This document shows positions 8,980 to 18,032 of a DNA stretch of 64,000 bases, one piece after another. The notes under the pieces were generated by a model. That model was not told the DNA's origin. It did no database searches and saw only the letters and a program-made list of their open reading frames with translations. The DNA comes from Aquimixticola soesokkakensis (lineage in GTDB: Bacteria > Pseudomonadota > Alphaproteobacteria > Rhodobacterales > Rhodobacteraceae): contig NZ_FWFS01000002.1 of NCBI RefSeq assembly GCF_900172375.1, positions 124,001 through 188,000 on the forward strand. The letters run 5' to 3'. The position numbers were made by a program, and so were the translations under genes. Position 1 is the stretch's first letter, and the number at the start of each line of letters is the position of its first letter.

Positions 8980-9872
8980 CGTTCGGGCGTCAGATGGCTC
9001 ACCCCCGCCGCCGCGAAGATCGCCGCGATCCGGCCATCGGCAAGCGCCGTTTCAATCGCATAATCCACCGCATAGCCCAAATCGCGGTGCTGCTGGCTGA
9101 CGGCGACCCCGACCGTCCACTGCCCGCGCGCCAACCCCACCAGTGGCGGTTGATGCACGGCCATCTCCGGTGTCAGCGCCGCTTCGATCTGCGCCAGCGG
9201 TGCCATCACGGCCCCCACCTCGCCAGCCGCCAGCGCCGCCATCGCCGCCGCCGTATCGCGGTAGCGGTGAATGCCCGCCGCCATCGTGCCATTGCCGATC
9301 GAGGACAGGTAGAAATCCGACAGGCTGTCATTTTCCACCCCCACCGGATCAAAGCGGAAATAGGCCGGAACAGGGCCTTTGTCGGGATAGGTCGCGCGAT
9401 CATAGCCGATGGCGAGTGCCTCTGCGCCATATTGGCCGGTGAACACGGCCTGCTCGACGCGGCAGGTAAATGCGCTGTCATAGGGCACATGCAGCATCAC
9501 ATCCGACACATGCCCGTCAACAATCGCGCCTTTCCAGATGTAGTTGCGCAGATCAGCGTCAAGCGTTTCACTCGCCGCCACCAGCCGAAAGCGCGGTTCG
9601 ACGCCCAGTTCCGCCGCAATAAGACGGGCGATGTCCACATCGATACCCTGCGGTTCGCCCGCGACCAGCGACGACCACGGCGCGAAATCCTCATAGAGGG
9701 CAAATTCGATCCAGCCCTCCTCTTCGATTGTCTCGAAGGAGCGGCCAATGTTCTGGGCAAAGGTGTTTTGGGGCTTTTCCTGCGCCACGAAGTCCTCGCA
9801 GCGCGCCAGTGCCGGACCCGCGACAAGCGCGAGTCCGGCTGCAAGCAGGATGCCGGTTCGGGAGAAGGGCAT
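8976..9872 (-). CDS. Quinoprotein-associated periplasmic binding protein (XoxJ/PedE-region type)
   Basis: This 298-residue protein resembles periplasmic solute-binding proteins of family 3 that accompany PQQ dehydrogenases and cytochromes (XoxJ-like). I take the ATG at 9872, because it gives a clean signal peptide (MPFSRTGILLAAGLALVAG, then PALARCEDF) and lies 5 bases after the cytochrome gene. A longer in-frame start upstream would overlap that gene. The GIDVDIARLIAAELGV segment near residue 95 is typical of the fold. Members of this group are thought to help load or activate the dehydrogenase rather than to feed an ABC importer, and there is no family-3 permease nearby. It is transcribed with the cytochrome gene. 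Confidence 0.8.
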   Translation of the reverse strand: MPFSRTGILLAAGLALVAGPALARCEDFVAQEKPQNTFAQNIGRSFETIEEEGWIEFALYEDFAPWSSLVAGEPQGIDVDIARLIAAELGVEPRFRLVAASETLDADLRNYIWKGAIVDGHVSDVMLHVPYDSAFTCRVEQAVFTGQYGAEALAIGYDRATYPDKGPVPAYFRFDPVGVENDSLSDFYLSSIGNGTMAAGIHRYRDTAAAMAALAAGEVGAVMAPLAQIEAALTPEMAVHQPPLVGLARGQWTVGVAVSQQHRDLGYAVDYAIETALADGRIAAIFAAAGVSHLTPER

Positions 9873-9877
9873 CCCGC

Positions 9878-10552
9878 CTACTCTGCTGCCGAGAGGCCAA
9901 CCGTCAAAAGGTCGGCCGAGGCTTTCCAACTCGCCGGGTCTTCGCTAAGCGCATGGCTGGCTTCGAAGGCGATGGAATCGGCCACCGGCGCGCCCGAGGC
10001 GGTCGGAATCTCAAGCGCGATCTGGGCCAACTCTTCCTTGAGCGCGGGCGCATCCACATCCGCGCCCTCAAGCAAACTGTCGCGGATTTCGGTCAAACGC
10101 GGCGCAAAGGGCTCGATCGCGCCATCGTCGGGACGGGTCTCGATGTAGGTGCGAATTGCCCATGCGGCTTTCTGGCCCAGAACTTCGCCAAAGGCGGGCA
10201 TCTTGGTGGTGCCGTCCTGGGTGTAGCCGAACTGGAACCGCTCGACATACCATTCATCGCCGTATTCCTCGGCCTCCAGATAGCGCAGATCGGGGGCAAG
10301 CCCGCCCGACACGGCGCCCAAGCCATGGCACCGCGCGCAGTTCTGCGTGTAACCGGACGCGCCGATCTCGACAGCTTTTTCCCAGGTCTCATCGCCCACC
10401 GCCGCCGCGCGATAGGGGTTTTCGATCAACCATTCCTCGCCCACCTCGGGCAAAGCATCGGTATTGACCGCCTGCGGGGTCACGTCGCCATGCGCCAAGG
10501 CCATGGTCGCACTCGTGATGCCCACAATGGCGAGTGTGAATGTGCGTTTCAT
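9878..10552 (-). CDS. Cytochrome c-550, PedF type
   Basis: This 224-residue periplasmic mono-haem cytochrome c has a signal peptide MKRTFTLAIVGITSATMALA. Its mature start HGDVTPQAVNTDALP is characteristic of the PedF cytochrome family. The haem site is C72-A-R-C75-H76 and the probable axial methionine is M118 in TTKMPAFG. It should accept electrons from the PQQ alcohol dehydrogenase and pass them to the oxidase chain. The C-terminal third (about residues 150-224) has no recognised motif. It heads a two-gene minus-strand unit with the binding protein, and its promoter region at 10553-10721 is shared with the divergent ABC operon. Confidence 0.9.
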   Translation of the reverse strand: MKRTFTLAIVGITSATMALAHGDVTPQAVNTDALPEVGEEWLIENPYRAAAVGDETWEKAVEIGASGYTQNCARCHGLGAVSGGLAPDLRYLEAEEYGDEWYVERFQFGYTQDGTTKMPAFGEVLGQKAAWAIRTYIETRPDDGAIEPFAPRLTEIRDSLLEGADVDAPALKEELAQIALEIPTASGAPVADSIAFEASHALSEDPASWKASADLLTVGLSAAE

Positions 10553-10658
10553 CGGTCTCTCCCTTGGGTTCCTCTTTGACTTTGTGTAGCGCGCAACGCG
10601 TCAGCCCCCCTATGCGACCTTGGTCCCTCTCGCGCGTCAAAGGCCGCAAAACCGCCCC

Positions 10659-10674
10659 CGACCATGGTCGTATT
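10659..10674. promoter_or_regulatory. Palindrome CGACCATGGTCG with TACGACC core
   Basis: Bases 10659-10670 form the perfect 12-base palindrome CGACCATGGTCG. Reading on to 10674 gives AATACGACC on the minus strand, the same nine bases as at 16018-16026. It sits between the divergent cytochrome (start 10552) and ABC binding-protein (start 10722) genes. It is a good candidate for the site that coordinates the PQQ block. Confidence 0.45.
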
Positions 10675-10721
10675 CCCCCAAAGGCGCGCGCAGCCCTAGC
10701 CTGAGATCGGGAGGACGACGG

Positions 10722-11891
10722 ATGCGCGCATGGATCACAGGAGCATTGTTTTGCACCGCAGTTCTGGCAGGGGCAGGGGCGGCGCAGGCCGAGGTCCGCG
10801 TGCATGTCACCTATCTGCGCCACGAAGCCCCGCCGCGCGTGGTTTTGTCGAATCTCGACCCTGTTCCCGCTGATCTCGGTCTTGCGGGGGCCCAACTTGG
10901 CCGCCTTGAGAATGCGACGACGGGCCGGTTTCTAAACCAGAGTTTTACGCTCGATATCCTCTCTATTCCTGCGCAAGAGGACATTCTCGTGCCTGCGCGC
11001 ATCGCTTTGGCGCGCGGGGATATCCTGCTTTTGGACATGGCGGCCAGCGATCAAACCGCCATCGCCGATCTCGACCCGACCACCTTGATGTTCAACGTCA
11101 GCGACAGCGGCGATGCGCTGCGCGGCGCGCAGTGTCGCGCCAATATCCTGCACAGCGCGCTCTCTGCACGCATGGAATCCGACGCCCTGATGCAGGTGTT
11201 GTTGTCCAAGCGCTGGACACGGCTTGCGCTGATGGCCGGGCCGCGCCCCGATGATCACAGCCTTGCCCAACTCTACCGCGACAGCGCGCGCAAATTCGGG
11301 TTGAAGATCGTGGATGAGGTCGCATGGACCTTTGACACCGATCTGCGCCGCGCCGCGAACACCGAGGTCGCCCTGTTGACCCAGGGGCTGAAAGCCCATG
11401 ATGTGTTACTCGTCGCGGACGCGGCGGATGATTTCGCGCGCTACATTCCCTTCAACACATGGGACCCGCGCCCCGTCGCAGGCCGCGCGGGTCTGAGCGC
11501 GCAGGGCTGGTCACCCGCGATGGAACAATGGGGCGCAGCGCAGCTGCAAGCGCGCTTCGAGGATCTGGCGGGGCGCGATATGGCCCCGCGCGATTACGCC
11601 GCCTATGCCGCCATGCGCAGCATCGGCGAGGCCGTGGCGCGGATCCAAACCAGCGATCAGGGGCGGATCAGAGACTATATTCTTTCGCCCGACTTCGAAC
11701 TTGCCGCCTTTCAGGGCCGCCCCCTGTCCTACCGCCCCTGGGACGGTCAGATGCGCCAGCCCGTGCCCGTCGCGACGACACGCGCGCTGGTCGCCTCCGC
11801 GCCCCTCGACGGCTTCGAGCATGCCCGCAACCCGCTCGACAGTCTCGGCGTGGATGCCCCCGAAACCCTTTGCACCGCGTTCAAGGATTAA
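10722..11891 (+). CDS. PQQ-system ABC transporter periplasmic binding protein
   Basis: This 389-residue protein matches the binding-protein component of the ABC system that accompanies PQQ-dependent alcohol dehydrogenases. The start at 10722 follows a GGGAGGA ribosome site and gives a signal peptide ending near AGAGAAQA. A Leu/Ile/Val-receptor-like fold is suggested by the VTYLRHEAPP N-terminus and the LMAGPRPDDHSLAQLYRDSARKF-type segment near residue 170. It heads an operon with the beta-propeller, ATPase and permease genes, each separated by 4 bases or less. The ligand is not known; family proposals include toxic aldehydes or cofactors. The promoter is in 10553-10721. Confidence 0.82.
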   Translation: MRAWITGALFCTAVLAGAGAAQAEVRVHVTYLRHEAPPRVVLSNLDPVPADLGLAGAQLGRLENATTGRFLNQSFTLDILSIPAQEDILVPARIALARGDILLLDMAASDQTAIADLDPTTLMFNVSDSGDALRGAQCRANILHSALSARMESDALMQVLLSKRWTRLALMAGPRPDDHSLAQLYRDSARKFGLKIVDEVAWTFDTDLRRAANTEVALLTQGLKAHDVLLVADAADDFARYIPFNTWDPRPVAGRAGLSAQGWSPAMEQWGAAQLQARFEDLAGRDMAPRDYAAYAAMRSIGEAVARIQTSDQGRIRDYILSPDFELAAFQGRPLSYRPWDGQMRQPVPVATTRALVASAPLDGFEHARNPLDSLGVDAPETLCTAFKD

Positions 11892-11894
11892 CTC

Positions 11895-12851
11895 ATGTGG
11901 CGTTTGTCTGCTCTTTTGCTCATTTCCCTGCCCCTGTCCCTTCAGGCCGGTGAAATCTGGATCACCAATGAAAAGGATGACACGATTTCCGTCATCGACA
12001 CCGACACGTTGGAGGTCACGCGCACCATCGCCACCGGCGAGCGCCCGCGCGGCATCACCTTTTCCAAAGATTTTACCCGCGCCTATGTCTGCGCCTCCGA
12101 CAGCGATGCGGTACAGGTGATCGACGTGCAAAGCGGCGACATTCTGAATGATCTTCCCTCCGGCGAAGACCCCGAACAATTCGTGCTTCACCCCGATGAC
12201 CGTCACCTGTGGATCGCCAACGAAGACGATGCAATCGCCACCGTCGTGGATGTCCAAACCCATAAGGTCGTCGCCCAGATCAATGTCGGGATCGAACCCG
12301 AAGGCATGGCCGTCTCCCCCGATGGCAAGACGGTTGTCAGCACCTCGGAAACCACCTCCATGGCGCATTGGATCGACACCGAGAGCCATGAAATCTACGC
12401 CAACTCGCTTGTCGATGCCCGCCCGCGCCACGCCGTGTTTACCAGCGATGGCGCGCAGCTTTGGGTCAGTTCGGAAATCGGCGGCACCGTCAGCGTGTTT
12501 GACACCGCCGATCAAAGCCTCATCACCAAAATCCGTTTTGAAATCACCGGCGTCCATCCCGATTTGATCCAGCCCGTCGGATTTGAATTCACCGCCGATG
12601 GCACCCGCGCCTTCGTCGCACTTGGACCGGCAAATCACATCGCCGTTGTCGATACGGCGACATTCGAGGTCACCGACTATCTCTTGGTCGGGCGGCGGGT
12701 CTGGCACATGGCATTCTCGCCCGATCACAGCAAACTCTTCACCACGAATGGCGTCAGCGGCGATGTCACCGTGATCGATGTTGCCACGCTGACGCCGATC
12801 AAATCCATCAAAACCGGACGCTACCCCTGGGGTGCGGCGATGCGGCCCTGA
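11895..12851 (+). CDS. YVTN beta-propeller protein of the PQQ/ABC cluster
   Basis: This 318-residue exported protein has a signal peptide (about residues 1-18) and about seven beta-propeller repeats. They recur with patterns such as TISVIDTDTLEV, AVQVIDV, ATVVDV, TVSVFDT, IAVVDTATFEV and VTVIDVATL. It belongs to the family found next to PQQ-dependent catabolism genes and Ped-type ABC transporters. The role is unknown, but the propeller could bind a periplasmic partner or ligand. It starts 3 bases after the upstream binding protein and its stop is one base before the ATPase start, so all are one transcript. No catalytic motif is visible. Confidence 0.85.
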   Translation: MWRLSALLLISLPLSLQAGEIWITNEKDDTISVIDTDTLEVTRTIATGERPRGITFSKDFTRAYVCASDSDAVQVIDVQSGDILNDLPSGEDPEQFVLHPDDRHLWIANEDDAIATVVDVQTHKVVAQINVGIEPEGMAVSPDGKTVVSTSETTSMAHWIDTESHEIYANSLVDARPRHAVFTSDGAQLWVSSEIGGTVSVFDTADQSLITKIRFEITGVHPDLIQPVGFEFTADGTRAFVALGPANHIAVVDTATFEVTDYLLVGRRVWHMAFSPDHSKLFTTNGVSGDVTVIDVATLTPIKSIKTGRYPWGAAMRP

Positions 12852-12852
12852 C

Positions 12853-13566
12853 ATGTCCTTGCAGATCCGCGATCTGACGCAAAACTGGGGCCAAAAGCGC
12901 GCGCTGGACGGGGTGGGCTTTACCCTTGAAGCAGGCGAATTCTGCGCCCTCCTCGGGCCGAACGGCGCGGGAAAGTCAACGCTCTTTGGCCTGCTGACAC
13001 GGCTTTTTACGCCAAAACAGGGTCACATCTCGATCGCAGGACACGACCTGAGCCGCGCCCCCGACAAGGCGCTTGCCTCCTTGGGGGTGGTGTTTCAACA
13101 GCCGACCCTCGACCTTGATCTGACGGTCTGGCGCAACCTGCTGTATTTTGCAGGGCTGCACGGGATCAAGGGGGCGGCTGCCAGAACGGCGGCGCGCAGG
13201 GCGCTCGAGCAGCTCGGCATGGGCGAACGCGCCGATGAAAAGGCGCGTGATCTGAATGGCGGGCATCGCCGGCGCCTTGAAATCGCGCGCGCCCTGCTGC
13301 ATCGCCCCCGCGTGTTGCTGCTTGACGAACCCACCGTCGGGCTCGACGCGGCCACGCGCCACGCGCTGGTCAGCCACGTCCACGCTTTGGCGCGCGAAAG
13401 GGGCATCACCGTGCTCTGGGCGACGCATCTAACGGATGAGGTAGCGGCGGAGGATCGGCTGATTGTGCTGCATCAGGGTCGCATTTTGCGCGATGGTCCC
13501 GCTGGCATGACGGGGGCGCAATTGTCTGACGCCTTCTTGGCGCTCACCCGAAAGGCGGTGCCATGA
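12853..13566 (+). CDS. PQQ-associated ABC transporter ATPase
   Basis: This 237-residue cytoplasmic ATPase powers the Ped-type ABC system. It shows Walker A GPNGAGKST (about residues 38-46) and Walker B VLLLDEPTVGLD (about 155-166). The signature loop reads LNGGHRR, where most ABC proteins have LSGGQ; this is unusual but keeps the two glycines. I chose the ATG at 12853, which gives the normal N-terminus MSLQIRDL, one base after the previous stop; an in-frame upstream start would overlap the propeller gene. It overlaps the permease start by 4 bases. The pairing with an ABC-2 type permease suggests export rather than import. Confidence 0.88.
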   Translation: MSLQIRDLTQNWGQKRALDGVGFTLEAGEFCALLGPNGAGKSTLFGLLTRLFTPKQGHISIAGHDLSRAPDKALASLGVVFQQPTLDLDLTVWRNLLYFAGLHGIKGAAARTAARRALEQLGMGERADEKARDLNGGHRRRLEIARALLHRPRVLLLDEPTVGLDAATRHALVSHVHALARERGITVLWATHLTDEVAAEDRLIVLHQGRILRDGPAGMTGAQLSDAFLALTRKAVP

Positions 13567-14354
13567 CCCATGCCCTCTGCGCCCTCGTTGCCATCTGCCA
13601 CCGCGAATTTTTGCGCTTTTTGGGCCAGAAAGGGCGGCTGGTTTCGGCGCTGGTGCGTCCGCTCGTCTGGCTTTTGGTCTTTGCCGCCGGATTTCGCGCC
13701 GCACTGGGCCTGTCGATCACCCCGCCCTATCAAACCTACATCCCCTATGAGACCTACATCGTTCCGGGTCTGGTAGGGATGGTCGTCCTGTTCAACGGGA
13801 TGCAAACCTCGCTTAGTCTGGTCGCGGATCGCGAAGTGGGCACGATGCGGCTGTTGCTGAGCGCGCCCCTGCCGCGCTGGTGGCTGTTGCTGTGCAAACT
13901 GACCGCAGGTGCGCTGATCGGCACCCTCCAGGCCTATGCGTTTTTGATGATCGCCGCGCTGTTTGGCATCGGCTTTGCCCCGCTGGCCTATCTTGCCGCA
14001 CTGCCCGCGATACTCGCCGCCGCGCTGATGCTCGGCGCTTTGGGGCTGGCGCTGTCCTCGACGATCCACCAGATGGAAAACTTCGCGGGGGTGATGAATT
14101 TCGTCATCTTCCCGATGTTCTTTCTCTCAACCGCGCTTTACCCGCTGTGGAAAATGGCCGAAAGCGCGCAAATCCTGCACGCACTCTGCGCGGCGAACCC
14201 GTTTTCCCACGCGATAGAGACGATTCGCTTCGCGCTGTACCTGCAAGCGAACGCAGGCGCAGGCGCGGTGGTCCTTGTCAGCTTTGTGGTGTTTTTCGCA
14301 CTTGCCCTTTGGGGCTACGATCCGGCGCGCGGCCTGATCCGGCGCAAAAGCTAA
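13563..14354 (+). CDS. PQQ-associated ABC-2 type permease (PedC-like)
   Basis: This 263-residue permease has about six membrane segments and belongs to the ABC-2 exporter class (PedC family linked to alcohol oxidation). The N-terminus HREFLRFLGQKGRLVSALVRPLVW is the usual amphipathic region before helix 1. GLVGMVVLFNGMQTSLSLVADREVGTMR-type sequence near residue 75 is the conserved ABC-2 core. The start overlaps the ATPase stop by 4 bases. The end overlaps the convergent ATPase gene at 14351 by 4 bases, with no room for a hairpin terminator. The cargo is unknown. Confidence 0.87.
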   Translation: MTHALCALVAICHREFLRFLGQKGRLVSALVRPLVWLLVFAAGFRAALGLSITPPYQTYIPYETYIVPGLVGMVVLFNGMQTSLSLVADREVGTMRLLLSAPLPRWWLLLCKLTAGALIGTLQAYAFLMIAALFGIGFAPLAYLAALPAILAAALMLGALGLALSSTIHQMENFAGVMNFVIFPMFFLSTALYPLWKMAESAQILHALCAANPFSHAIETIRFALYLQANAGAGAVVLVSFVVFFALALWGYDPARGLIRRKS

Positions 14355-14983
14355 ACCAGCCGCGCAGGCCGTCCGGCAAGGCGTAAAATGCGGGTGGCAA
14401 GGCGGCTCGCCTCTGCCTCGACATGGGTGACGATCAGCGTCGCGATGGGGCGCGCGCGGTGCAGCCCCTCGAAAAGGGCCATCATCTCGTCGGCCATGTC
14501 GGAATCGAGGGACACGAACGGCTCGTCCAGCAGCAGCACATCGGGCGTGGCCGCAAAGGCCCGCGCCAGCGACAAGCGCCGCTGTTGACCCAGCGACAAC
14601 TGGCCCGGAAAGCGATCCGCACAGGCGCCCAGCCCGACACGTTCGAGCCAGCCCTGCGCGGTTGGCGCGTCGATTTTGGCAAGAAGGCGCAGATTGTCGC
14701 GCGCCACGCGCCAGGGCAATAAAACGGGTTCCTGAAACACCATGCCGATGCGGGGCGCACAGGCGACACGCCCGTCAAAATCCGTCTCTAATCCGGCGAT
14801 AACGCGCAGGATCGTGCTTTTGCCGATGCCCGAGGGACCGCAAAGCGCAACGCATTCCCCCTGCCCCAGTTCAAAGCGGATCGCCCCCAACACGGCGCTG
14901 CCCCCCACGCGGGCCGCCGAAATGTCAAAAGACAGGGCACGCGTCGCGCCCTGTCTGGTCATTTCGCTTAGGGGCGTTCCCAC
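14351..14983 (-). CDS. ABC transporter ATPase (SsuB/TauB-like)
   Basis: This 210-residue import ATPase has Walker A GPSGIGKST (about residues 50-58), signature LSLGQQRR (a mild variant of LSGGQ) and Walker B VLLLDEPFVSLD. The GTG at 14983 lies 3 bases after the binding-protein stop. The in-frame ATG at 14962 is an alternative and would remove seven residues. It is transcribed with the binding protein at 14987-15967. No permease is adjacent, so I pair it with the permease at 5203-5955. Confidence 0.85.
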   Translation of the reverse strand: MGTPLSEMTRQGATRALSFDISAARVGGSAVLGAIRFELGQGECVALCGPSGIGKSTILRVIAGLETDFDGRVACAPRIGMVFQEPVLLPWRVARDNLRLLAKIDAPTAQGWLERVGLGACADRFPGQLSLGQQRRLSLARAFAATPDVLLLDEPFVSLDSDMADEMMALFEGLHRARPIATLIVTHVEAEASRLATRILRLAGRPARLV

Positions 14984-14986
14984 GCG

Positions 14987-15967
14987 TCAGCCCGCCGGCT
15001 GGTAGAAAACGCCCTCGGGCAACGTCGTTGCCCCCCCCGTCAGATCCGCGCCGCCAAGGCGGGTCATCAGGTCCAGCATTTTGCCCGCTGCCGCTTCGGA
15101 AATCGGCCCGTCAGCCGGAATCCCCGCGATCCAACCGGCTTTGAGCGCCTCGAATTGCGCGTCGGTGTCTGCATTCATCTGGGCGCGCAGCCGCTCCCAT
15201 GCGGCACTATCGTTGCGCAAAAGCTCTTTGGCTTGCCGCGACGCAGCGGCCATGCCGGCGACGATTTCAGGATGATCGCGCAGCACCTCGCCGCGCACCA
15301 CATAGCCCAAAAGCGGCGTTTCAGGGTCCAGCCCCAGCGCCAAGGCCGCCTGCGACACCGACATCAACAGGCGCATCCCCGACGCTTCCATCTTGGCACC
15401 GAAATGCCAGAAATTGATCGCCCCGTCCAATTCGCCGCCGGTCGCCGCTTTGAAAATCAGCGGCGGCGCGCCAAACACCTGTTCGGTCTGCCCCGCCAGA
15501 TCAAAACCCGATTGCTGATCGGCAAATGCGCGCAGGATCAGCCAGCTTTTGTCCAGCGGACCGCCCGCGATCCCGATCTTGCCGCCCGCAAGGTCACCGA
15601 GCGACTGCGCGGGACTGTCGGCGGGCACATAGATGCCGCCCACGGCCTTGGAATAGGGCAAAAACACCAGATCCTGCCCCTGCGCCCGCTGGCGCGCGAC
15701 CCAGAGCCAGTCGGAGACGATCATATCGACCTCCCCCGCTTGCAAGGCCACATCCGAGGCGGCTTTGCCGGCAACATCCATCACCTCCAGCGCAAAGCCG
15801 TTGGCGGTGTCAAAACCGTTGTGGCGGATGGTATCGACTTCCCAAGCGACCGTGCCCGACATCTGCAAGGCCGCGCGCAATTTAGGCATATCGCCTGCCA
15901 CAGTGTCTGCGGTGGCGCTAAAGGAAACGGACGCCAGCAGCGCCGCAAACCCGAGTGTGATTTTCAT
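14987..15967 (-). CDS. ABC transporter periplasmic binding protein (SsuA/TauA/NMT1-like)
   Basis: This 326-residue periplasmic receptor has a signal peptide MKITLGFAALLASVSFSATA and an NMT1/SsuA-like fold. The family stretch AASDVALQAGEVDMIVSDW lies near residue 60, and the hinge region GGELDGAINFWHFGAKM near 185. The start at 15967 follows a GGGAGGACAAC ribosome site. It heads a two-gene unit with the ATPase. Its promoter lies in the 188-base region facing the alcohol dehydrogenase gene, where two copies of the TACGACC element occur. This suggests regulation with alcohol oxidation. Known relatives bind sulfonates, nitrate or pyrimidine precursors; the ligand here is not evident. Confidence 0.85.
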   Translation of the reverse strand: MKITLGFAALLASVSFSATADTVAGDMPKLRAALQMSGTVAWEVDTIRHNGFDTANGFALEVMDVAGKAASDVALQAGEVDMIVSDWLWVARQRAQGQDLVFLPYSKAVGGIYVPADSPAQSLGDLAGGKIGIAGGPLDKSWLILRAFADQQSGFDLAGQTEQVFGAPPLIFKAATGGELDGAINFWHFGAKMEASGMRLLMSVSQAALALGLDPETPLLGYVVRGEVLRDHPEIVAGMAAASRQAKELLRNDSAAWERLRAQMNADTDAQFEALKAGWIAGIPADGPISEAAAGKMLDLMTRLGGADLTGGATTLPEGVFYQPAG

Positions 15968-16017
15968 GTTGTCCTCCCTGACTGCCCTCACGATAGGCCC
16001 GCCTTGCCCGCCCCAGA

Positions 16018-16069
16018 AATACGACCAAAGGCGCAAAATGCGTGTCAACGGCCTCGGGGTCGTACGACC
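16018..16069. promoter_or_regulatory. Two TACGACC sites in the dehydrogenase/importer promoter region
   Basis: AATACGACCAAAG starts at 16018 and the perfect 12-base palindrome GGTCGTACGACC lies at 16058-16069. Both are in the 188-base space between the divergent binding protein (15967) and the PQQ alcohol dehydrogenase (16156). This is the densest cluster of the motif in the window, which fits the dehydrogenase being the main target. Confidence 0.5.
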
Positions 16070-16155
16070 AATCGCCAATTTGAGCCCGCCCGCCCCGGGG
16101 TGAACATAAGGCACCCCCGCGCGGCGCGCTGGCGGGTGATCAGGGAGGACACCAG

Positions 16156-17943
16156 ATGACTAAATTCGCAACCACATGGGCAAGCACGGCGCTGGCCGCT
16201 GTCTTGTCGCTTAGCATGACCGCCAGTGTCAGCGCGGGCGTGACCGAGGAAGACCTCGCCAACGACCAAATGACCCCCAACGACATTCTGACCAACGGCA
16301 TGGGGCGCGATCTGCAGCGCTATTCGCCGCTCGACACGCTCAACAAGGACAATATTTCCGGCCTCGTGCCCGCATGGGCCTTCAGCTTTGGCGGGGAAAA
16401 GCAGCGCGGGCAGGAAACCCAGCCGCTCGTCTATGACGGGGTGATGTATGTCACCGGCTCCTATTCGCGCCTTTATGCCATTGACCTGAAAACCGGCAAG
16501 GAACTGTGGCAATATGATGCCCGCCTGCCCGAAGGCATCCTGCCCTGCTGTGACGTGATCAACCGCGGCGGCGCGATTTATGGCGACAATATCTATTTCG
16601 GCACGCTGGACGCGCGGATCGTCGCGCTTGACCTGAAAACCGGCGATGTCGTGTGGAACAAGAAAATCGCCGACTACAAAGAGGGTTACAGCTACACCGC
16701 CGCCCCGCTTATCGTGAACGGTCTGGTGGTCACCGGCAATTCGGGTGGTGAATTCGGTGTGGTGGGCGAAGTGCAGGCGCGCGATGCCGAAACCGGCGAT
16801 CTGGTCTGGACCCGCCCCGTGATCGAGGGCCACATGGGCACGCTCAACGGTGAAGAAAGCACGATGACGGGCGAACTCAACGCCACCTGGCCCGGCGACA
16901 TGTGGAAAACCGGCGGCGGCGCGACCTGGCTTGGCGGCTCCTACGATGCCGACACCGATACGCTGGTCTTCGGGGCGGGCAACCCCTCGCCGTGGAACTC
17001 GCACCTGCGCGGGGCCGGCACCCCGACCGAAGGCAACACAGGCGACAACCTTTACGCCGCCTCCCGCCTTGGCATTGATCCCGCGAGCGGCGAAATCAAG
17101 TGGCACTACCAGACCACCCCGCGCGAAGGCTGGGATTTCGACGGTGTGAACGAGGTGATTCCCTTTGTCGACAAGGACGGCAACAAACGCTTTGCCACCG
17201 CCGATCGCAACGGCTTCTTTTACGTGTTGAACCGCGAAGACGGTGCTTTCGTGCAGGCGACACCCTTCGTGCAAAACATCACCTGGGCCAGCGGGATCGG
17301 TGAAGATGGCCGCCCGATCTACATCGAAGAAGCCCGTCCGGGCGACCCCGCTGCCGCCGCAGACGGCGACAAGGGCGAAATGATCTTTTCCGTGCCCTCG
17401 TTCCTGGGCGGCAAAAACTGGATGCCGATGGCCTATAGCCAGAAATCGGAACTGTTCTACGTGCCCTCGAACGAATGGGGCATGGACATCTGGAACGAGC
17501 CGATTTCCTATAAAAAGGGCGCGGCCTACCTTGGCGCGGGCTTCACGATCAAGCCGATTTTCGAGGATTACATCGGCTCGCTCAAGGCCATCGACCCCAA
17601 CACGGGCGAGATCAAATGGGACTACCACAACGAGGCCCCGCTCTGGGGCGGCGTGATGACCACCGCGGGCGGTCTGGTGTTCTTTGGCACGCCCGAGGGG
17701 GAATTCAAGGCGCTCGATGATGAAACCGGCGAAGAACTGTGGTCCTTCCAAACCGGTTCGGGCATCGTCGGCCAGCCCGTCACCTTTGAAATGGACGGCG
17801 AGCAATATGTGACGGTCGCCTCGGGCTGGGGCGGCGCCGTGCCTCTCTGGGGCGGGGAAGTCGCCAAAAAGGTGAACTACCTCAACCAGGGCGGCACCGT
17901 CTGGACCTTCAAACTGCCCAAACAGCTTGCCGCGCTGAAATAA
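16156..17943 (+). CDS. PQQ alcohol dehydrogenase, PedH-like, predicted lanthanide-dependent
   Basis: This 595-residue periplasmic quinoprotein oxidises alcohols and passes electrons to cytochrome c. A signal peptide ends near ASVSAG. The adjacent-cysteine disulfide C131-C132 (ILPCCDVIN) is present, as is the eight-bladed propeller pattern ([33 protein letters not shown]). The catalytic segment reads [11 protein letters not shown]327 is the catalytic Asp and D329, two positions later, is the extra Asp that marks lanthanide-binding XoxF and PedH enzymes. Calcium enzymes have Ser or Ala there. Overall it resembles ExaA/PedH (ethanol and broad alcohols) more than XoxF. The ribosome site is GGGAGGACACC. 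No pqq biosynthesis genes are in the window. Confidence 0.93.
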   Translation: MTKFATTWASTALAAVLSLSMTASVSAGVTEEDLANDQMTPNDILTNGMGRDLQRYSPLDTLNKDNISGLVPAWAFSFGGEKQRGQETQPLVYDGVMYVTGSYSRLYAIDLKTGKELWQYDARLPEGILPCCDVINRGGAIYGDNIYFGTLDARIVALDLKTGDVVWNKKIADYKEGYSYTAAPLIVNGLVVTGNSGGEFGVVGEVQARDAETGDLVWTRPVIEGHMGTLNGEESTMTGELNATWPGDMWKTGGGATWLGGSYDADTDTLVFGAGNPSPWNSHLRGAGTPTEGNTGDNLYAASRLGIDPASGEIKWHYQTTPREGWDFDGVNEVIPFVDKDGNKRFATADRNGFFYVLNREDGAFVQATPFVQNITWASGIGEDGRPIYIEEARPGDPAAAADGDKGEMIFSVPSFLGGKNWMPMAYSQKSELFYVPSNEWGMDIWNEPISYKKGAAYLGAGFTIKPIFEDYIGSLKAIDPNTGEIKWDYHNEAPLWGGVMTTAGGLVFFGTPEGEFKALDDETGEELWSFQTGSGIVGQPVTFEMDGEQYVTVASGWGGAVPLWGGEVAKKVNYLNQGGTVWTFKLPKQLAALK

Positions 17944-17974
17944 GCCTGTTTCAGGCTGGATGAGAGACACATTG

Positions 17975-17996
17975 CGCCTGCCCTTCGGGGTGGGCG
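17975..17996 (+). terminator. Hairpin with TTCG tetraloop after the alcohol dehydrogenase
   Basis: CGCCTGCCC and GGGTGGGCG pair (two G-T wobbles) around a TTCG loop, about 30 bases after the dehydrogenase stop. A smaller hairpin, AGCCTG-TTT-CAGGCT, lies at 17943-17957. The T-tract is weak (TTCT), so it could also be an mRNA-stabilising structure. Confidence 0.5.
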
Positions 17997-18032
17997 TTCT
18001 GCTATGGGCGCCCCTTTTGCCGCGCGCCGCGC

